The position numbers and the translations under genes were made by a program. A stretch of DNA of 64,000 nucleotides from Clostridiales bacterium (GTDB lineage Bacteria > Bacillota > Clostridia > Oscillospirales > Oscillospiraceae), in contig JAHAEW010000005.1 in the NCBI GenBank assembly GCA_018374635.1, forward strand, positions 6,092 through 70,091, in the 5' to 3' direction. The notes under the pieces are model-generated. The model did not search any database. It had not been told where the DNA came from and saw only the letters and a list, made by a program, of their open reading frames with translations. This document shows, one piece after another, positions 16,010 to 24,942 of the stretch. The first letter of the stretch is position 1, and each line of letters begins with the position of its first letter.

Positions 16010-17305
16010 TCAGTCCGCTTTTTTATTGATAAATTCCGGCCGGAACTTACTATACACGATTTTTTGCTCCTTATACAGGCCGTAATAGCCGGAGAGGGTG
16101 TAGGAGATCGCAATGCAAACGGCAAAGAGCCCCATGCTCTGGCCGGTAAACATGGCGCTGCTCCCCTCTCCAAACAGCTCCAGGGCCATCAGCAGGGAGG
16201 TGATCGGGCAGTTGGTCACGCCGCAGAACACACAGACCATACCCAGCCCCGCGCCGAAGGAGGGGGAGAGGCCCAACAGCGGAGCAACCGTGCAGCCAAA
16301 GGTGGCGCCGGTAAAGAAGACAGGCACGATCTCCCCGCCCTTGAAGCCGGCCCCCAGGGTCAGGGCGGTGAAGAGCATTTTCAGTACAAAGGCCTCGGGG
16401 CGGGCATGCCCCTCCACGGCGGCATGGATGATGCTCTCTCCCGCGCCGTTATAGTCAAAGGTGAAGGGATTCCACAGCCAGACCAGCAGGGTGAGGGCGA
16501 TGACCAGGAAGCCGCCCGCCGCCGCCCGCAGAAAGGAATTCGGGAAAAAACGCTGGTAAAGGCGGGGAACGGCATGCATAATGCGGCAGAAGAGAATGGA
16601 GAGCAGAGCAAAGAGCACGCCAAGGCCGATTACCTGGAGGAGCGTGACCGGGCCCAGGTCGGGGATGCCGGTCAGCGGGAAGGCGGTGGCCGGAACATGG
16701 AAGAGCTTGGCCACCCACAGACCCATGATGGAGGAGACCGCGCAGGGGACAATGGCCGCGTAATAGAGCACGCCCACGCTGACCACCTCCATGGCGAACA
16801 TGGCCGCGGTGATGGGGGTGCCGAACAGGGCGGAGAAGGCCGCGGCCATCCCACACATGGTAATGATGCGGCTGTCCTTGTCATCCAGCCTCATCCACTG
16901 CCCCACCTTGGAGGAGATGGAGCCGCCGATTTGGAGAATGGCGCCCTCCCGGCCGGAAGAGCCGCCCACCAGGTGGGTGAGAATGGTGGAGAGAAAGACC
17001 AGCGGCGCGGTACGCAGGCGCAGCGGGACATTTTCCCGCACCGCCACCAGCACAAAGTTGGTGCCCTGGTCTTTTTCCAGGCCGAACAGGCGGTAGAGGG
17101 CCACGATGCACACGCCCCCCAGCGGGAGCAAGCCGATCAGCCAGGGCTGGGCGGTGCGGGTGAGGGTCGCCCAGAAAAAGGCGTGGTAAAAAGCGGCGCT
17201 CACGCCGCCCACGATCAGGCCGATCAGGCCGGAAAAGATCAGCCATTTCAGTACGCTGGCCGGTTCCGCCGCCAGAGCGGAGAGGCGGCGCTTCCAATCT
17301 TCCAT
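16010..17305 (-). CDS. ClC-family anion channel/antiporter
   Basis: 431 residues with about 10-12 membrane helices of the ClC fold. The second signature GGSSGREGAILQIGGS is clear, followed by MCGMAAAFSALFGTPITAAMFAMEV and a late GLGMVCVFCGVTNCPITSLLMALELFG segment. No CBS domains. Such proteins exchange chloride or fluoride for protons; I cannot distinguish the two with certainty. ATG 17305 is chosen for its AGGAG 7 bases upstream; an upstream ATG would add 23 residues without a ribosome binding site. Confidence 0.88.
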   Translation of the reverse strand: MEDWKRRLSALAAEPASVLKWLIFSGLIGLIVGGVSAAFYHAFFWATLTRTAQPWLIGLLPLGGVCIVALYRLFGLEKDQGTNFVLVAVRENVPLRLRTAPLVFLSTILTHLVGGSSGREGAILQIGGSISSKVGQWMRLDDKDSRIITMCGMAAAFSALFGTPITAAMFAMEVVSVGVLYYAAIVPCAVSSIMGLWVAKLFHVPATAFPLTGIPDLGPVTLLQVIGLGVLFALLSILFCRIMHAVPRLYQRFFPNSFLRAAAGGFLVIALTLLVWLWNPFTFDYNGAGESIIHAAVEGHARPEAFVLKMLFTALTLGAGFKGGEIVPVFFTGATFGCTVAPLLGLSPSFGAGLGMVCVFCGVTNCPITSLLMALELFGEGSSAMFTGQSMGLFAVCIAISYTLSGYYGLYKEQKIVYSKFRPEFINKKAD

Positions 17306-17642
17306 AAGAGGGCTCCTTTCCTGCGCGGGTGCAGGGAGGCTTGAAACTTGCCGGAATGTGATGTTATACCGCACAGTCTGTCCGTTGCCCTCATTATAAC
17401 ATAGGAGTGGGAGGAAGAAAAAGTTTTTTGCGGTTTTTCGTGGAAATATTCCTCTATTGTGCTATAATGATACCGATTGAATAGACTGCAATAGATGCTG
17501 CCCATGCGGGGAACGGTATATGATTCGATAAAGAGCCGTCCTTCCCGGAGCGGGAGGGCCGCCGTCTGTGGGGGCGCGGAATCCGGGAGCATGGGGGAGC
17601 CGCTGCGCCGGCCTGATTTGAGAGAAAGAGGAGGAATCATCC
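17306..17642. other. Divergent promoter region between ClC gene and CNNM gene
   Basis: 337 bases without a gene. A minus-strand TATAAT (17393-17398) serves the ClC gene. A plus-strand promoter, TGGAAA (17441-17446), 16 bases, TATAAT (17463-17468), gives a leader of about 165 GC-rich bases before the TTG start at 17643. No recognised riboswitch. Confidence 0.5.
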
Positions 17643-18947
17643 TTGCAGCCGCCTATATGGATCAGTTTGTTGCTGGGAACTCTTTTGGCGGAGATACCCT
17701 TATCGGCCTGCTCCGCCGCGCTGGATGAAGTCAGCTCAGAGACCCTTCGCCGTCAGGCGGAGGAGGGAGAGCCGCGGGCGGTCCGGGTGCTGCGGTGCCT
17801 GACCCATCCCACCGTTTTTCTGCGGGGCGTGGCACTGTGGCGGATGCTGTGCATGGGAACGGCAGGGGCGGCGGCCTGGAATCTGAGCGGGCTCTTCTGC
17901 ACGGGAGAGACCATGTGGGCGACACAGGGGAAACGGGCCGCCTTCCTGCTGGCGGTGCTGCTGGGATTCTATGTGCTGACCTGGCTGGCGCCGAGACGGA
18001 TCGCGCTGCACGATCCGCTGGGGATACTGCGGACCCTGTGCCCCTGTCTGCTGCCCTTTGTGACGGTGGTCCGCCCCATCACCGGAGGGCTGGCCTGGGT
18101 GGTGCGGCAGATCCTGCGCCGCGTTGGGATCGACCCGGCGGCGGAGGGAGGCGCTATCTCGGAGGAGAACATCCGCCTTCTGATGGATATTGGAGAGGAG
18201 CGCGGGGCCATCGATTCCACCGAAAAGGAAATGATCGAAAACGTCTTTGATTTCAACGACCTCACCGCGGAGGATGTGATGATCCACCGCACCGAGATCG
18301 TGAGCCTCTGGGTGGAGGACAGCGATGAGGAGATCCTGCGCACCATCGAGGAGAGCGGACTCTCCCGCTTCCCGGTCTACGATGAGGATCTGGACGATGT
18401 GATCGGCATTCTGTACAGCCGGGACTATTTCCTCAACAGCCGGAAGGAGCGCCCCCTTCCGCTGCGGGAACTGCTGCGCAAGGCCTATTTTGTGCCCGGC
18501 TCTGTGGCGGCAGGCGATCTGTTCCGGGATATGCAGGGCAAGAAGATCCACATGGCCATGGTGGTGGATGAGTACGGCGGAACCTCCGGTCTGATCACCA
18601 TGGAGGATCTCCTGGAGGAGATCGTGGGCAAGATCTACGACGAATTCGACCCCCAGGACGAGCAGGAGATCATCCGCCTGGAGGAAAATCTGTGGCGGGT
18701 GGCCGGCTCGGCCGAGCTGGATGATTTGGCAGAGGCTCTGGGTGTGGAATTCCCGCCGGACGAGGAGTCCGAGACCCTGGGCGGCCTGGTCTTTGCCCAG
18801 CTCTCGGTGATCCCGGAGGACGGCAGCTGTCCCGTGGTGGATGCCGTGGGGCTGCGCATTCAGGTGGAGCGGCTCTCGGAGCGCCGGGTGGAGTGGGCCT
18901 TGGTCTCCAAACTGCCCGCGCAGGATACCGGGGAAGAGGAAAAATAG
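17643..18947 (+). CDS. CNNM/CorC (hemolysin C-like) divalent-cation transporter family protein
   Basis: 434 residues. Domain order: membrane region with about four segments (1-165), then a CBS pair ([20 protein letters not shown]... and [20 protein letters not shown], about 210-335), then a CorC/HlyC C-terminal domain (345-425). This is the usual layout of CNNM/TlyC proteins linked to Mg2+ or Co2+ export and resistance. A TTG start at 17643 is used: GGAGG lies 9 bases upstream and no ATG is available before the first membrane segment. A strong terminator follows. Confidence 0.88.
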   Translation: MQPPIWISLLLGTLLAEIPLSACSAALDEVSSETLRRQAEEGEPRAVRVLRCLTHPTVFLRGVALWRMLCMGTAGAAAWNLSGLFCTGETMWATQGKRAAFLLAVLLGFYVLTWLAPRRIALHDPLGILRTLCPCLLPFVTVVRPITGGLAWVVRQILRRVGIDPAAEGGAISEENIRLLMDIGEERGAIDSTEKEMIENVFDFNDLTAEDVMIHRTEIVSLWVEDSDEEILRTIEESGLSRFPVYDEDLDDVIGILYSRDYFLNSRKERPLPLRELLRKAYFVPGSVAAGDLFRDMQGKKIHMAMVVDEYGGTSGLITMEDLLEEIVGKIYDEFDPQDEQEIIRLEENLWRVAGSAELDDLAEALGVEFPPDEESETLGGLVFAQLSVIPEDGSCPVVDAVGLRIQVERLSERRVEWALVSKLPAQDTGEEEK

Positions 18948-18962
18948 GATTTCAGAACGAGC

Positions 18963-18997
18963 GGGCCCCGGATGTTTTCCACATCCGGGGCCCTTTT
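18963..18997. terminator. Terminator shared by CNNM gene and UPF0210 gene
   Basis: Perfect 13-bp stem GGGCCCCGGATGT (18963-18975) and ACATCCGGGGCCC (18981-18993), then TTTT on the plus strand. Confidence 0.88.
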
Positions 18998-19009
18998 GGT
19001 GCAGAAGTA

Positions 19010-20368
19010 TTAGTTTTTCAGGCTCTGCATGGGGGCGGGGATACGGCCGCCGCGCGCCACAAAGGCGTGGCTGGAGAAGGGGTGCACCGGCATGACCGGA
19101 GCGGAGCCCAGCAGACCGCCAAACTCCACCATGTCGCCCACCTTCCTGCCGGGGGCGGGGATGATGCGCACGGCGGTGGTCTTGGAGTTGACCATGCCGA
19201 TGGCGGCCTCGTCGGCGATGATGGCGGAAATGGTGTCCGTGCTGGTATCTCCGGGCACGGCGATCATGTCCAGGCCCACCGAGCAGACGCAGGTCATGGC
19301 TTCCAGCTTGTCGAGGGTGAGCGCGCCGTTCTGGGCGGCGGCGATCATGCCCTCATCCTCCGACACGGGGATAAAGGCGCCGGACAGGCCGCCCACATGG
19401 GAAGAGGCCATGACGCCGCCCTTCTTTACCGCGTCGTTGAGGAGGGCCAGGGCGGCGGTGGTGCCGTGGGTGCCGCAGGCCTCCAGGCCCATCTCCTCCA
19501 GAATGCGGGCCACGCTGTCGCCGATGGCGGGGGTGGGCGCCAGGGAGAGGTCTACGATGCCGAAGGGCACGCCCAGACGGCGGCTGGCCTCCTGGGCCAC
19601 CAGCTGGCCCATGCGGGTGATGCGGAAGGCGGTCTTTTTGATGGTCTCGGCCACCTCGTCAAAGGGCATTCCCTTGACCGACTGGAGGGCGTGATGGACT
19701 ACGCCGGGACCGGAGACGCCCACGTTGATCACGCAGTCGCCCTCGCCCACGCCGTGGAACGCGCCGGCCATAAAGGGGTTATCCTCGACTGCGTTGCAGA
19801 AGACCACCAGCTTGGCGCAGCCGAAACCGGCCTGGCCGGCGGTGAGCTCGGCGCACTCCTTGATGATGCGGCCCATGACGCCCACGGCGTCCATGTTGAT
19901 GCCCGCCTTGGTGGAGCCCACGTTGACCGAGGAGCAGACATACTGCGTGCGGGCCAGGGCCTCGGGGATGGAGGCGATGAGTTTCCGGTCGGCGGGGGTG
20001 GCGCCCTTCTGCACCAGGGCGGAGAAGCCGCCGATGAAGTTGACGCCGGTAGCCTTGGCCGCATCGTCCATGGCAACGGCGAAGGGGACGTAGTCCTTGG
20101 CCTCGGAGGCCCCGGCCACCAGGGCCATGGGCGTGACCGAGATGCGCTTGTTCACAATGGGAATGCCATACTCCCGCTCAATATCCTCGCCGGTGGAGAC
20201 GAGACGGTCGGCATAGCGGGTGATCTTATCATAGATCTTCCGGCAGGCGGCTTTGGGATCGGAATCGGCGCAGTCCAGAAGGGAGATCCCCATGGTGATG
20301 GTGCGTACGTCCAGGTGCTGCTGGTCGATCATGTGGATGGTGTCCAGGATTTCGTTGGTATTGATCAT
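19010..20368 (-). CDS. PFL family protein (UPF0210/DUF711)
   Basis: 452 residues, the full length of the UPF0210 family, beginning [20 protein letters not shown] and containing the conserved [12 protein letters not shown] and [15 protein letters not shown] stretches. The family is structurally distantly related to glycyl-radical-type barrels but has no glycyl radical site and no settled function. It is almost always encoded beside a small ACT protein (UPF0237), as here (16 bases apart), suggesting a ligand-regulated pair. ATG 20368 follows GGGAG. Confidence 0.9.
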   Translation of the reverse strand: MINTNEILDTIHMIDQQHLDVRTITMGISLLDCADSDPKAACRKIYDKITRYADRLVSTGEDIEREYGIPIVNKRISVTPMALVAGASEAKDYVPFAVAMDDAAKATGVNFIGGFSALVQKGATPADRKLIASIPEALARTQYVCSSVNVGSTKAGINMDAVGVMGRIIKECAELTAGQAGFGCAKLVVFCNAVEDNPFMAGAFHGVGEGDCVINVGVSGPGVVHHALQSVKGMPFDEVAETIKKTAFRITRMGQLVAQEASRRLGVPFGIVDLSLAPTPAIGDSVARILEEMGLEACGTHGTTAALALLNDAVKKGGVMASSHVGGLSGAFIPVSEDEGMIAAAQNGALTLDKLEAMTCVCSVGLDMIAVPGDTSTDTISAIIADEAAIGMVNSKTTAVRIIPAPGRKVGDMVEFGGLLGSAPVMPVHPFSSHAFVARGGRIPAPMQSLKN

Positions 20369-20384
20369 GTGCCCGGCTCCCTTC

Positions 20385-20654
20385 TTAAATGCGGTGCATG
20401 GCGTTGAAGATATCCTCGCGCTGGATGTGGATGGACAAGTTATGCTCCTTGCCCTGGCCCTCCATCAGAGCGACCAGTTCCGCGAAGGGGAGGCCGATCT
20501 GGGCGCAGTCCACCAGCATGACCATGGTGAAATACTCCCGCATGATGGTCTGGCTGATGTCCAGAACGCTGACTTTGTGCTCCGCCAGAAGAGCGGTGAC
20601 AAAAGACAGGATACCGACGTTATCTTTTCCCAAAACAGTGACAATTGCGCGCAT
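20385..20654 (-). CDS. ACT domain protein (UPF0237)
   Basis: 89 residues forming a single ACT domain ([35 protein letters not shown]...). ACT domains bind small ligands such as amino acids. GGAGG before the ATG. First gene of the pair with UPF0210. It has a strong promoter far upstream and a leader of about 165 bases with a long-range stem, so control at RNA level is possible. Confidence 0.92.
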   Translation of the reverse strand: MRAIVTVLGKDNVGILSFVTALLAEHKVSVLDISQTIMREYFTMVMLVDCAQIGLPFAELVALMEGQGKEHNLSIHIQREDIFNAMHRI

Positions 20655-20855
20655 AATTGTTTCCTCCTCAATATCTCACGCGGACTGTGCGTTACTCGAT
20701 GTTGGATCGCAAGCCTCTGCAAATTCCGCGCTGCCCACGGCCGCCCAGGGTGGGCAAAAGGGCTGTGGTGGAAAAGTGTTCGCCTGTGGCGGCCATTCCC
20801 CCATGGAAAGGCTTGCGGCAGGATTATTATAGCATAGCATAATTTTGCTTGTAAA
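20655..20855 (-). promoter_or_regulatory. Promoter and structured leader of the UPF0237-UPF0210 pair
   Basis: Minus strand: -35 TTTACA (20850-20855), 18 bases, -10 TATAAT (20826-20831). The leader (about 20655-20820) begins with CGCAAGCCT (plus positions near 20810-20818), whose exact complement AGGCTTGCG occurs about 100 bases later (near 20707-20715), closing a long stem around several GC-rich hairpins, including GCCCAC/GTGGGC. This looks like a cis-regulatory RNA, not random sequence. No Rfam class was confidently recognised. Confidence 0.5.
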
Positions 20856-20945
20856 CTGCATTAGCTGCAAAAAATGTGAAAAACAAGCAAAAATTTGTGC
20901 GCACGGAGGAAAACCGTGCGCACCGATCAAGTGTCCTTCTATAAA

Positions 20946-21188
20946 TTACACTTCGGAAATGACCAGAGGGCCGAGCTCCCTGCGGAAGTCGGCGCACTGG
21001 GTGTCGCTGCCGTAAAACTCCACGGTGGCGGGCTGATCCCGGTCAATGGAAAACAGACCCATAATGGACTTGGCGTTGACCACATAGCGGCCGGAGCAGA
21101 CGTCGATCTCACACCCGTGCTGATTGGCCAGATTGCAGAAACGCTTTACGTCGTCCAGTGAAGGCAGATTGATCTGAAAACGACTCAC
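20946..21188 (-). CDS. HPr-like phosphocarrier family protein lacking the active-site histidine
   Basis: About 80 residues. The second half aligns with HPr around the regulatory Ser46 region (VVNAKSIMGLFSI, compare VNLKSIMGVMSL in Bacillus HPr), but the GIHARPA phosphohistidine loop is absent: the N-terminal part reads FQINLPSLDDVKRF. It therefore cannot take phosphate from enzyme I at His15, but could still be a Crh-like or regulatory protein. Start choice: GTG 21188 has GGGGAG 9 bases upstream; ATG 21197 is immediately next to that site. A consensus-like promoter precedes it. Confidence 0.75.
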   Translation of the reverse strand: MSRFQINLPSLDDVKRFCNLANQHGCEIDVCSGRYVVNAKSIMGLFSIDRDQPATVEFYGSDTQCADFRRELGPLVISEV

Positions 21189-21324
21189 TTGTCTCATCTC
21201 CCCATTAAAATTGCGGCGGCGCGGATTTGGACGCCCGCGCCTTTTTTCTTTACGCTGGGGCATCCATGCCGTATAATAAAGCATACGGGAATCCCCGTGT
21301 GTGCTGTCGATCCGATATTAGCAT

Positions 21325-21353
21325 ATTATACGTACTTTACACCCAAATGACAA
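21325..21353 (-). promoter_or_regulatory. Strong promoter for the HPr-like gene
   Basis: Minus strand TTGTCA (21348-21353), exactly 17 bases, TATAAT (21325-21330). The leader of about 130 bases contains a CCGTAT/ATACGG hairpin. A plus-strand TATAAT at 21272-21277 may serve mtaB. Confidence 0.7.
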
Positions 21354-21388
21354 GATAAAATATGAAACAATAGAGCGAAGGAGATACC

Positions 21389-22699
21389 ATGAAGATCGCC
21401 ATTTATACCCTGGGCTGCAAGGTCAACCAGTATGAGACCCAGGCGATGGAGGCCGAGCTCTCCGGCAGAGGACATACCCTGGTGCCCTTTGAGGGACATG
21501 CGGACGCCTATATCATCAATACCTGCACCGTCACAGCGGTGAGCGACAAAAAGTCCCGGCAGATCATCCGCCGGGCCCGAAAGGAAAATCCGGACGCCGT
21601 GATCGGGGTCTGCGGCTGCTACGCCCAGACCGATCCCGAGGCGGTCCGTGCACTGGAGGTAGACCTGATCTCGGGTACAGCCGGACGCATGGTCTTTCTG
21701 GACGATCTGGAGGAGCTGCTGGAGGACCGCCGGGCCGCCCGGATGGCGGGAGAAGAACCCCGGATGACGGTGGACAATGCCCTGCGCCGGCGCGCCTTTG
21801 AGGTCCTGCCCGCCGGAGGGCTGGAGGGGCGCACCCGCGCGATGCTGAAAGTAGAGGATGGCTGCGTCAATTTCTGCACCTACTGTATTATTCCCTATGC
21901 CCGGGGGCCTATCCGCTCCCTCTCCATCCCGGAGGCGGAGGAACAGTGCCGCCGTCTGGGGAGGGAGGGATACCGGGAGGTGGTGCTCACCGGCATTGAG
22001 ATCTCCTCCTGGGGAGCCGAGTGGAAGGATGGTCCCACATTCATTGATCTGGTGGAGGCGGTCTGCCGTGCGCTGCCCGGGGGGACGCGGGTGCGTCTGG
22101 GCAGTCTGGAGCCTCGCACCATCACAGAGGAATTCTGCCGCCGGGCCGCCGCTCTGCCCAATCTGTGCCCCCATTTCCACCTGTCCATGCAGAGCGGCTG
22201 CGACAGCGTGCTCCGGCGGATGAACCGGAAATATGATACCGTACGGTATTATGAGAGCGTACAATTACTCCGGGAATACTTCGACCGCCCCGGCATCACC
22301 ACCGACCTCATTGTAGGCTTCCCCGGGGAGAGCGAGGAGGAGTTTGCGCAGACCCTGGCCTTTGTGGAGCAGTGCGCCTTCTCCGCCATGCACATCTTCC
22401 CCTACTCCCGCCGCGCCGGGACGCCGGCGGCCGCCATGCCAGACCAGGTACCCAATGCGGTCAAGGAGGAGCGGGCCCACCGGGCCGGGGAGCTGGCCCG
22501 CCGTTTGGAGGGGGCCTATCTGGAGCAGTGGGTGGGGGAGACCCTCCCTGTGCTCTTTGAGGAGGAGCGGGACGGCCTCTGGCGGGGCCACGCCCCCAAC
22601 TATGTGGAGGTCCTTGCCCCCGGAGAGGGACTCCATAATGTAGAAAAAGAAGTTAAAATTACGAATTGGAGTGAAAATCATCTGATTGGAGTGGTGTAA
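21389..22699 (+). CDS. mtaB: tRNA (N6-threonylcarbamoyladenosine(37)-C2)-methylthiotransferase
   Basis: 436 residues. Domains in order: UPF0004 N-terminal domain with three cluster cysteines (TLGCKVNQYE, INTCTVT, VCGCYAQ), radical SAM domain with CVNFCTYC (about 159-166), and a C-terminal TRAM RNA-binding domain. It inserts methylthio into t6A37 of tRNAs decoding ANN codons. The N-terminal TLGCKVNQYE motif is typical of MtaB as opposed to MiaB or RimO. Ribosome binding site GAAGGAG. The next gene begins one base after the stop. Confidence 0.93.
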   Translation: MKIAIYTLGCKVNQYETQAMEAELSGRGHTLVPFEGHADAYIINTCTVTAVSDKKSRQIIRRARKENPDAVIGVCGCYAQTDPEAVRALEVDLISGTAGRMVFLDDLEELLEDRRAARMAGEEPRMTVDNALRRRAFEVLPAGGLEGRTRAMLKVEDGCVNFCTYCIIPYARGPIRSLSIPEAEEQCRRLGREGYREVVLTGIEISSWGAEWKDGPTFIDLVEAVCRALPGGTRVRLGSLEPRTITEEFCRRAAALPNLCPHFHLSMQSGCDSVLRRMNRKYDTVRYYESVQLLREYFDRPGITTDLIVGFPGESEEEFAQTLAFVEQCAFSAMHIFPYSRRAGTPAAAMPDQVPNAVKEERAHRAGELARRLEGAYLEQWVGETLPVLFEEERDGLWRGHAPNYVEVLAPGEGLHNVEKEVKITNWSENHLIGVV

Positions 22700-22700
22700 A

Positions 22701-24131
22701 ATGAAACGGCGCACCCTGTCTCTCAGCCTGTCCCTTCTGCTGCTGGCCGGATGTACTCCTGCCCCGGAGCCATCCCCGACCCCTGTGCCCACAGTCAGCC
22801 AAAGTCCGGAGCCGGTCTCCTTCGACGCGTTTTTAACCGGGGTGAATGAGGCCCGGCGCTCCGCCCTGGAGGGCGGGGAGCCCATGGACATCTCGGCCTG
22901 GACATCGGACTTCCGGGAGCAGAACGATACCTTTACCGAGGCCGAGATGGAGCGGCTGCTCACCCCCCACAATCTGGAGAAGGCCCTCACGATGGAGACA
23001 GCCCGGGAGGACATCGAGACCTTTTTCACCCTCCTGCGCACCACGTACGGCGCGTATGACTATTTCGGCGGGGATGAGGTGTTTGGCCCGCTGGAGGAAC
23101 AGGCCATTGCGGCGCTGGAGAGCAGGAAAAAAGAGGGAGACATCCTGTATTCCAAGGAGATCCGGGACATCCTCTATGATACGGTGCGCCCGGTCATCCG
23201 GGACGGGCACTTTATGATAGGCAGAAAGCACCTCATTGAAGAGGTCCGGCAGGAGCCCTACTATGTCCCGGACCAGTACATTGCCGACCCGGAGGCGAAG
23301 GGACTGGACCCGGCCTATGTGAAGCCCACCATCGGGCCGGACGGCGCCATCACCTACGGCTTTTTTGCCCTGAGCCATGACGGGAGCGATCTGCCCGAGA
23401 CGCTGGGCGGGTATACCCTGGACTGGCAGCCCTGCGGCATTGCCGAGCTGGAGGAACCGGAGCCCTTTGTGTTTGCTGAGCGGGCGTATGAGGGCCTGCC
23501 CATGCTGGTGTCTCGGAAGATGAGCCCTTATGAAACGCTGCCGGAGAGCGAAGCGGAGCTGGAGCGGTTTGCGTCCTGCGGCGGGGAGTATGCCGACGCG
23601 CCGGTGCTGCTCTTCGATGTGCGGCGGAATCCCGGCGGAAGCGACCGGTGGATCATGGAATGGTTTGAGGGGTGGACCGGCCAGCCGTGCCGTCCCAGAC
23701 GGGCTTCGGGACACCGGTACAGCCAGCTCTCCTGTAAGGTGTTCTCCCATTATCCGGAAGAACAGATGGGGACTTGGCGCGTTGTTCAGCGGGATGAGGG
23801 GACCTGGGTGCCCCGGGAGGGGATCACCTTCCTGCTCACAGATAAGGGAACGGCCTCTGCCGGCGAGGCGGTGGTGGAATTTCTGCGCTGTGTGGAGAAT
23901 GTGCTGGTGGTAGGGGCCCCTTCGTCAGGATGCTCGTTGGTATCAAGCAACTGGCATTTCTATCTCCCCAATACCGGGATCGAGGTGTATTTCGGCACCG
24001 GGCTGGGCTTCTGTGAAGCGATGGAGAACCGGGACGGCGTGGGATTCCTGCCCGACCTGTGGGTGAACCCCACAGAGGCCCCGGCGGCGGTGGCCCGCCT
24101 GTGCGCCTATTACGGATTGAGCCCACAGTAA
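22701..24131 (+). CDS. Lipoprotein with S41-type peptidase-like C-terminal domain
   Basis: 476 residues. The N-terminus is a lipoprotein signal (LLLLAGC, Cys at about 18) followed by a Pro/Ser/Thr linker. The C-terminal half has features of S41 (tail-specific protease-like) domains: LLFDVRRNPGGSDRWI, then TDKGTASAGEAVVEFL with the likely nucleophile Ser, and a late FLPDLWVNPTEAP. The PDZ domain usual in CtpA is not evident. It starts one base after mtaB, with GGAGTGG inside the mtaB end, so the two are coupled although unrelated in function. Substrate unknown; acts on the outer face of the membrane. Confidence 0.72.
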   Translation: MKRRTLSLSLSLLLLAGCTPAPEPSPTPVPTVSQSPEPVSFDAFLTGVNEARRSALEGGEPMDISAWTSDFREQNDTFTEAEMERLLTPHNLEKALTMETAREDIETFFTLLRTTYGAYDYFGGDEVFGPLEEQAIAALESRKKEGDILYSKEIRDILYDTVRPVIRDGHFMIGRKHLIEEVRQEPYYVPDQYIADPEAKGLDPAYVKPTIGPDGAITYGFFALSHDGSDLPETLGGYTLDWQPCGIAELEEPEPFVFAERAYEGLPMLVSRKMSPYETLPESEAELERFASCGGEYADAPVLLFDVRRNPGGSDRWIMEWFEGWTGQPCRPRRASGHRYSQLSCKVFSHYPEEQMGTWRVVQRDEGTWVPREGITFLLTDKGTASAGEAVVEFLRCVENVLVVGAPSSGCSLVSSNWHFYLPNTGIEVYFGTGLGFCEAMENRDGVGFLPDLWVNPTEAPAAVARLCAYYGLSPQ

Positions 24132-24136
24132 AAAAT

Positions 24137-24171
24137 ATCCCGCGGAGCAGGTAAACTCCGCGGGATTATTT
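24137..24171. terminator. Convergent terminator after the S41 lipoprotein gene
   Basis: 11-bp stem ATCCCGCGGAG (24137-24147) and CTCCGCGGGAT (24156-24166), then TATTTT. The A-rich left flank makes it usable from the minus strand too. Confidence 0.85.
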
Positions 24172-24178
24172 TATCCAT

Positions 24179-24724
24179 TCAATACCGTTCCGGCCAGCCC
24201 AGCGCCCGGCAGCACACATTGATCCAGTCCACCAGCCGCTCCCGGGGGAGCAGATAGTTGATGAGCAGGGACATGGATACCCCCGCGCCGGTGTCCACCA
24301 TGCGGTTGAGGGCGTAGCTCACATAGGTGTCCACCGGGGTGTTGAAGAGTACGATGCACAGCACCACGCCGCCGGGCTGCACCGCCCCCACCCAGAAGAC
24401 CTGGGCGAGAATGATGAGGACCACTACGCCCAGAAAGAGAAGGGGGACCAGCAGGAGACGGCTGCTCCCGTCCGGGACAAAGATGAGGTAGATCCGAAAG
24501 AGTCCCATCCCCAGAAAGCCGCCGAGGATGGTGCCGAAGAGGCGGTTCCCGCCGTGCAGCTTGGAATGGTCCATGTTGGCGCCCATACCGAAGATGGCGC
24601 CGATGCAGGCAAAGGTGGGGTTCCGGTCGATGAAATAATAGATCAGGGCACACAGCGAGGCGGAGAGGGCGGTCTTGAGATTGCGCAGACCCACGTGGGG
24701 AAGCGGGACGGGGGGCTTGTTCAT
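24179..24724 (-). CDS. FUSC-like / aromatic acid exporter family membrane protein
   Basis: 181 residues with about five membrane segments. The pattern LRNLKTALSASLCALIYYF, then ACIGAIFGMGANMDHSKLHGGNRLFGTILGG, matches the N-terminal membrane module of FUSC/ArAE proteins, in which the conserved Gly-rich loop repeats per helix pair. It lacks the cytoplasmic half of the larger exporters. ATG 24724 follows AGGAG. Transported compound unknown. It is divergent from thyA. Confidence 0.75.
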   Translation of the reverse strand: MNKPPVPLPHVGLRNLKTALSASLCALIYYFIDRNPTFACIGAIFGMGANMDHSKLHGGNRLFGTILGGFLGMGLFRIYLIFVPDGSSRLLLVPLLFLGVVVLIILAQVFWVGAVQPGGVVLCIVLFNTPVDTYVSYALNRMVDTGAGVSMSLLINYLLPRERLVDWINVCCRALGWPERY

Positions 24725-24883
24725 GACAGACACTCCTGTGGAGAACGCGGCGGTTCTCGTATTTTGTTGACGAATCAAGGATACCATAGAACGGAATGAG
24801 ATTCCAGATTACAGAAGAAAACTATGCAGTTTTCCGGTCTGATTTCTGAAAGAAATTTACAAACCAAATAAAAATGGCAGATA

Positions 24884-24913
24884 GTGACGGAGTGTTGCAG
24901 ACTGTGCTATAAT
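24884..24913 (+). promoter_or_regulatory. Promoter for thyA-folA
   Basis: -10 TATAAT (24908-24913); weaker -35 GTGACG (24884-24889), spacer 18. Confidence 0.5.
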
Positions 24914-24942
24914 AGCGGGAAGTGAGAACGAGGAGGAACACC

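Noticed and set aside
20655..20825. ZTP (pfl) riboswitch
   Set aside because: Only short strings resemble the consensus; the GGCG that should form the pseudoknot pairs with an adjacent CGCC, so the architecture does not match. A formal Rfam scan would settle it.
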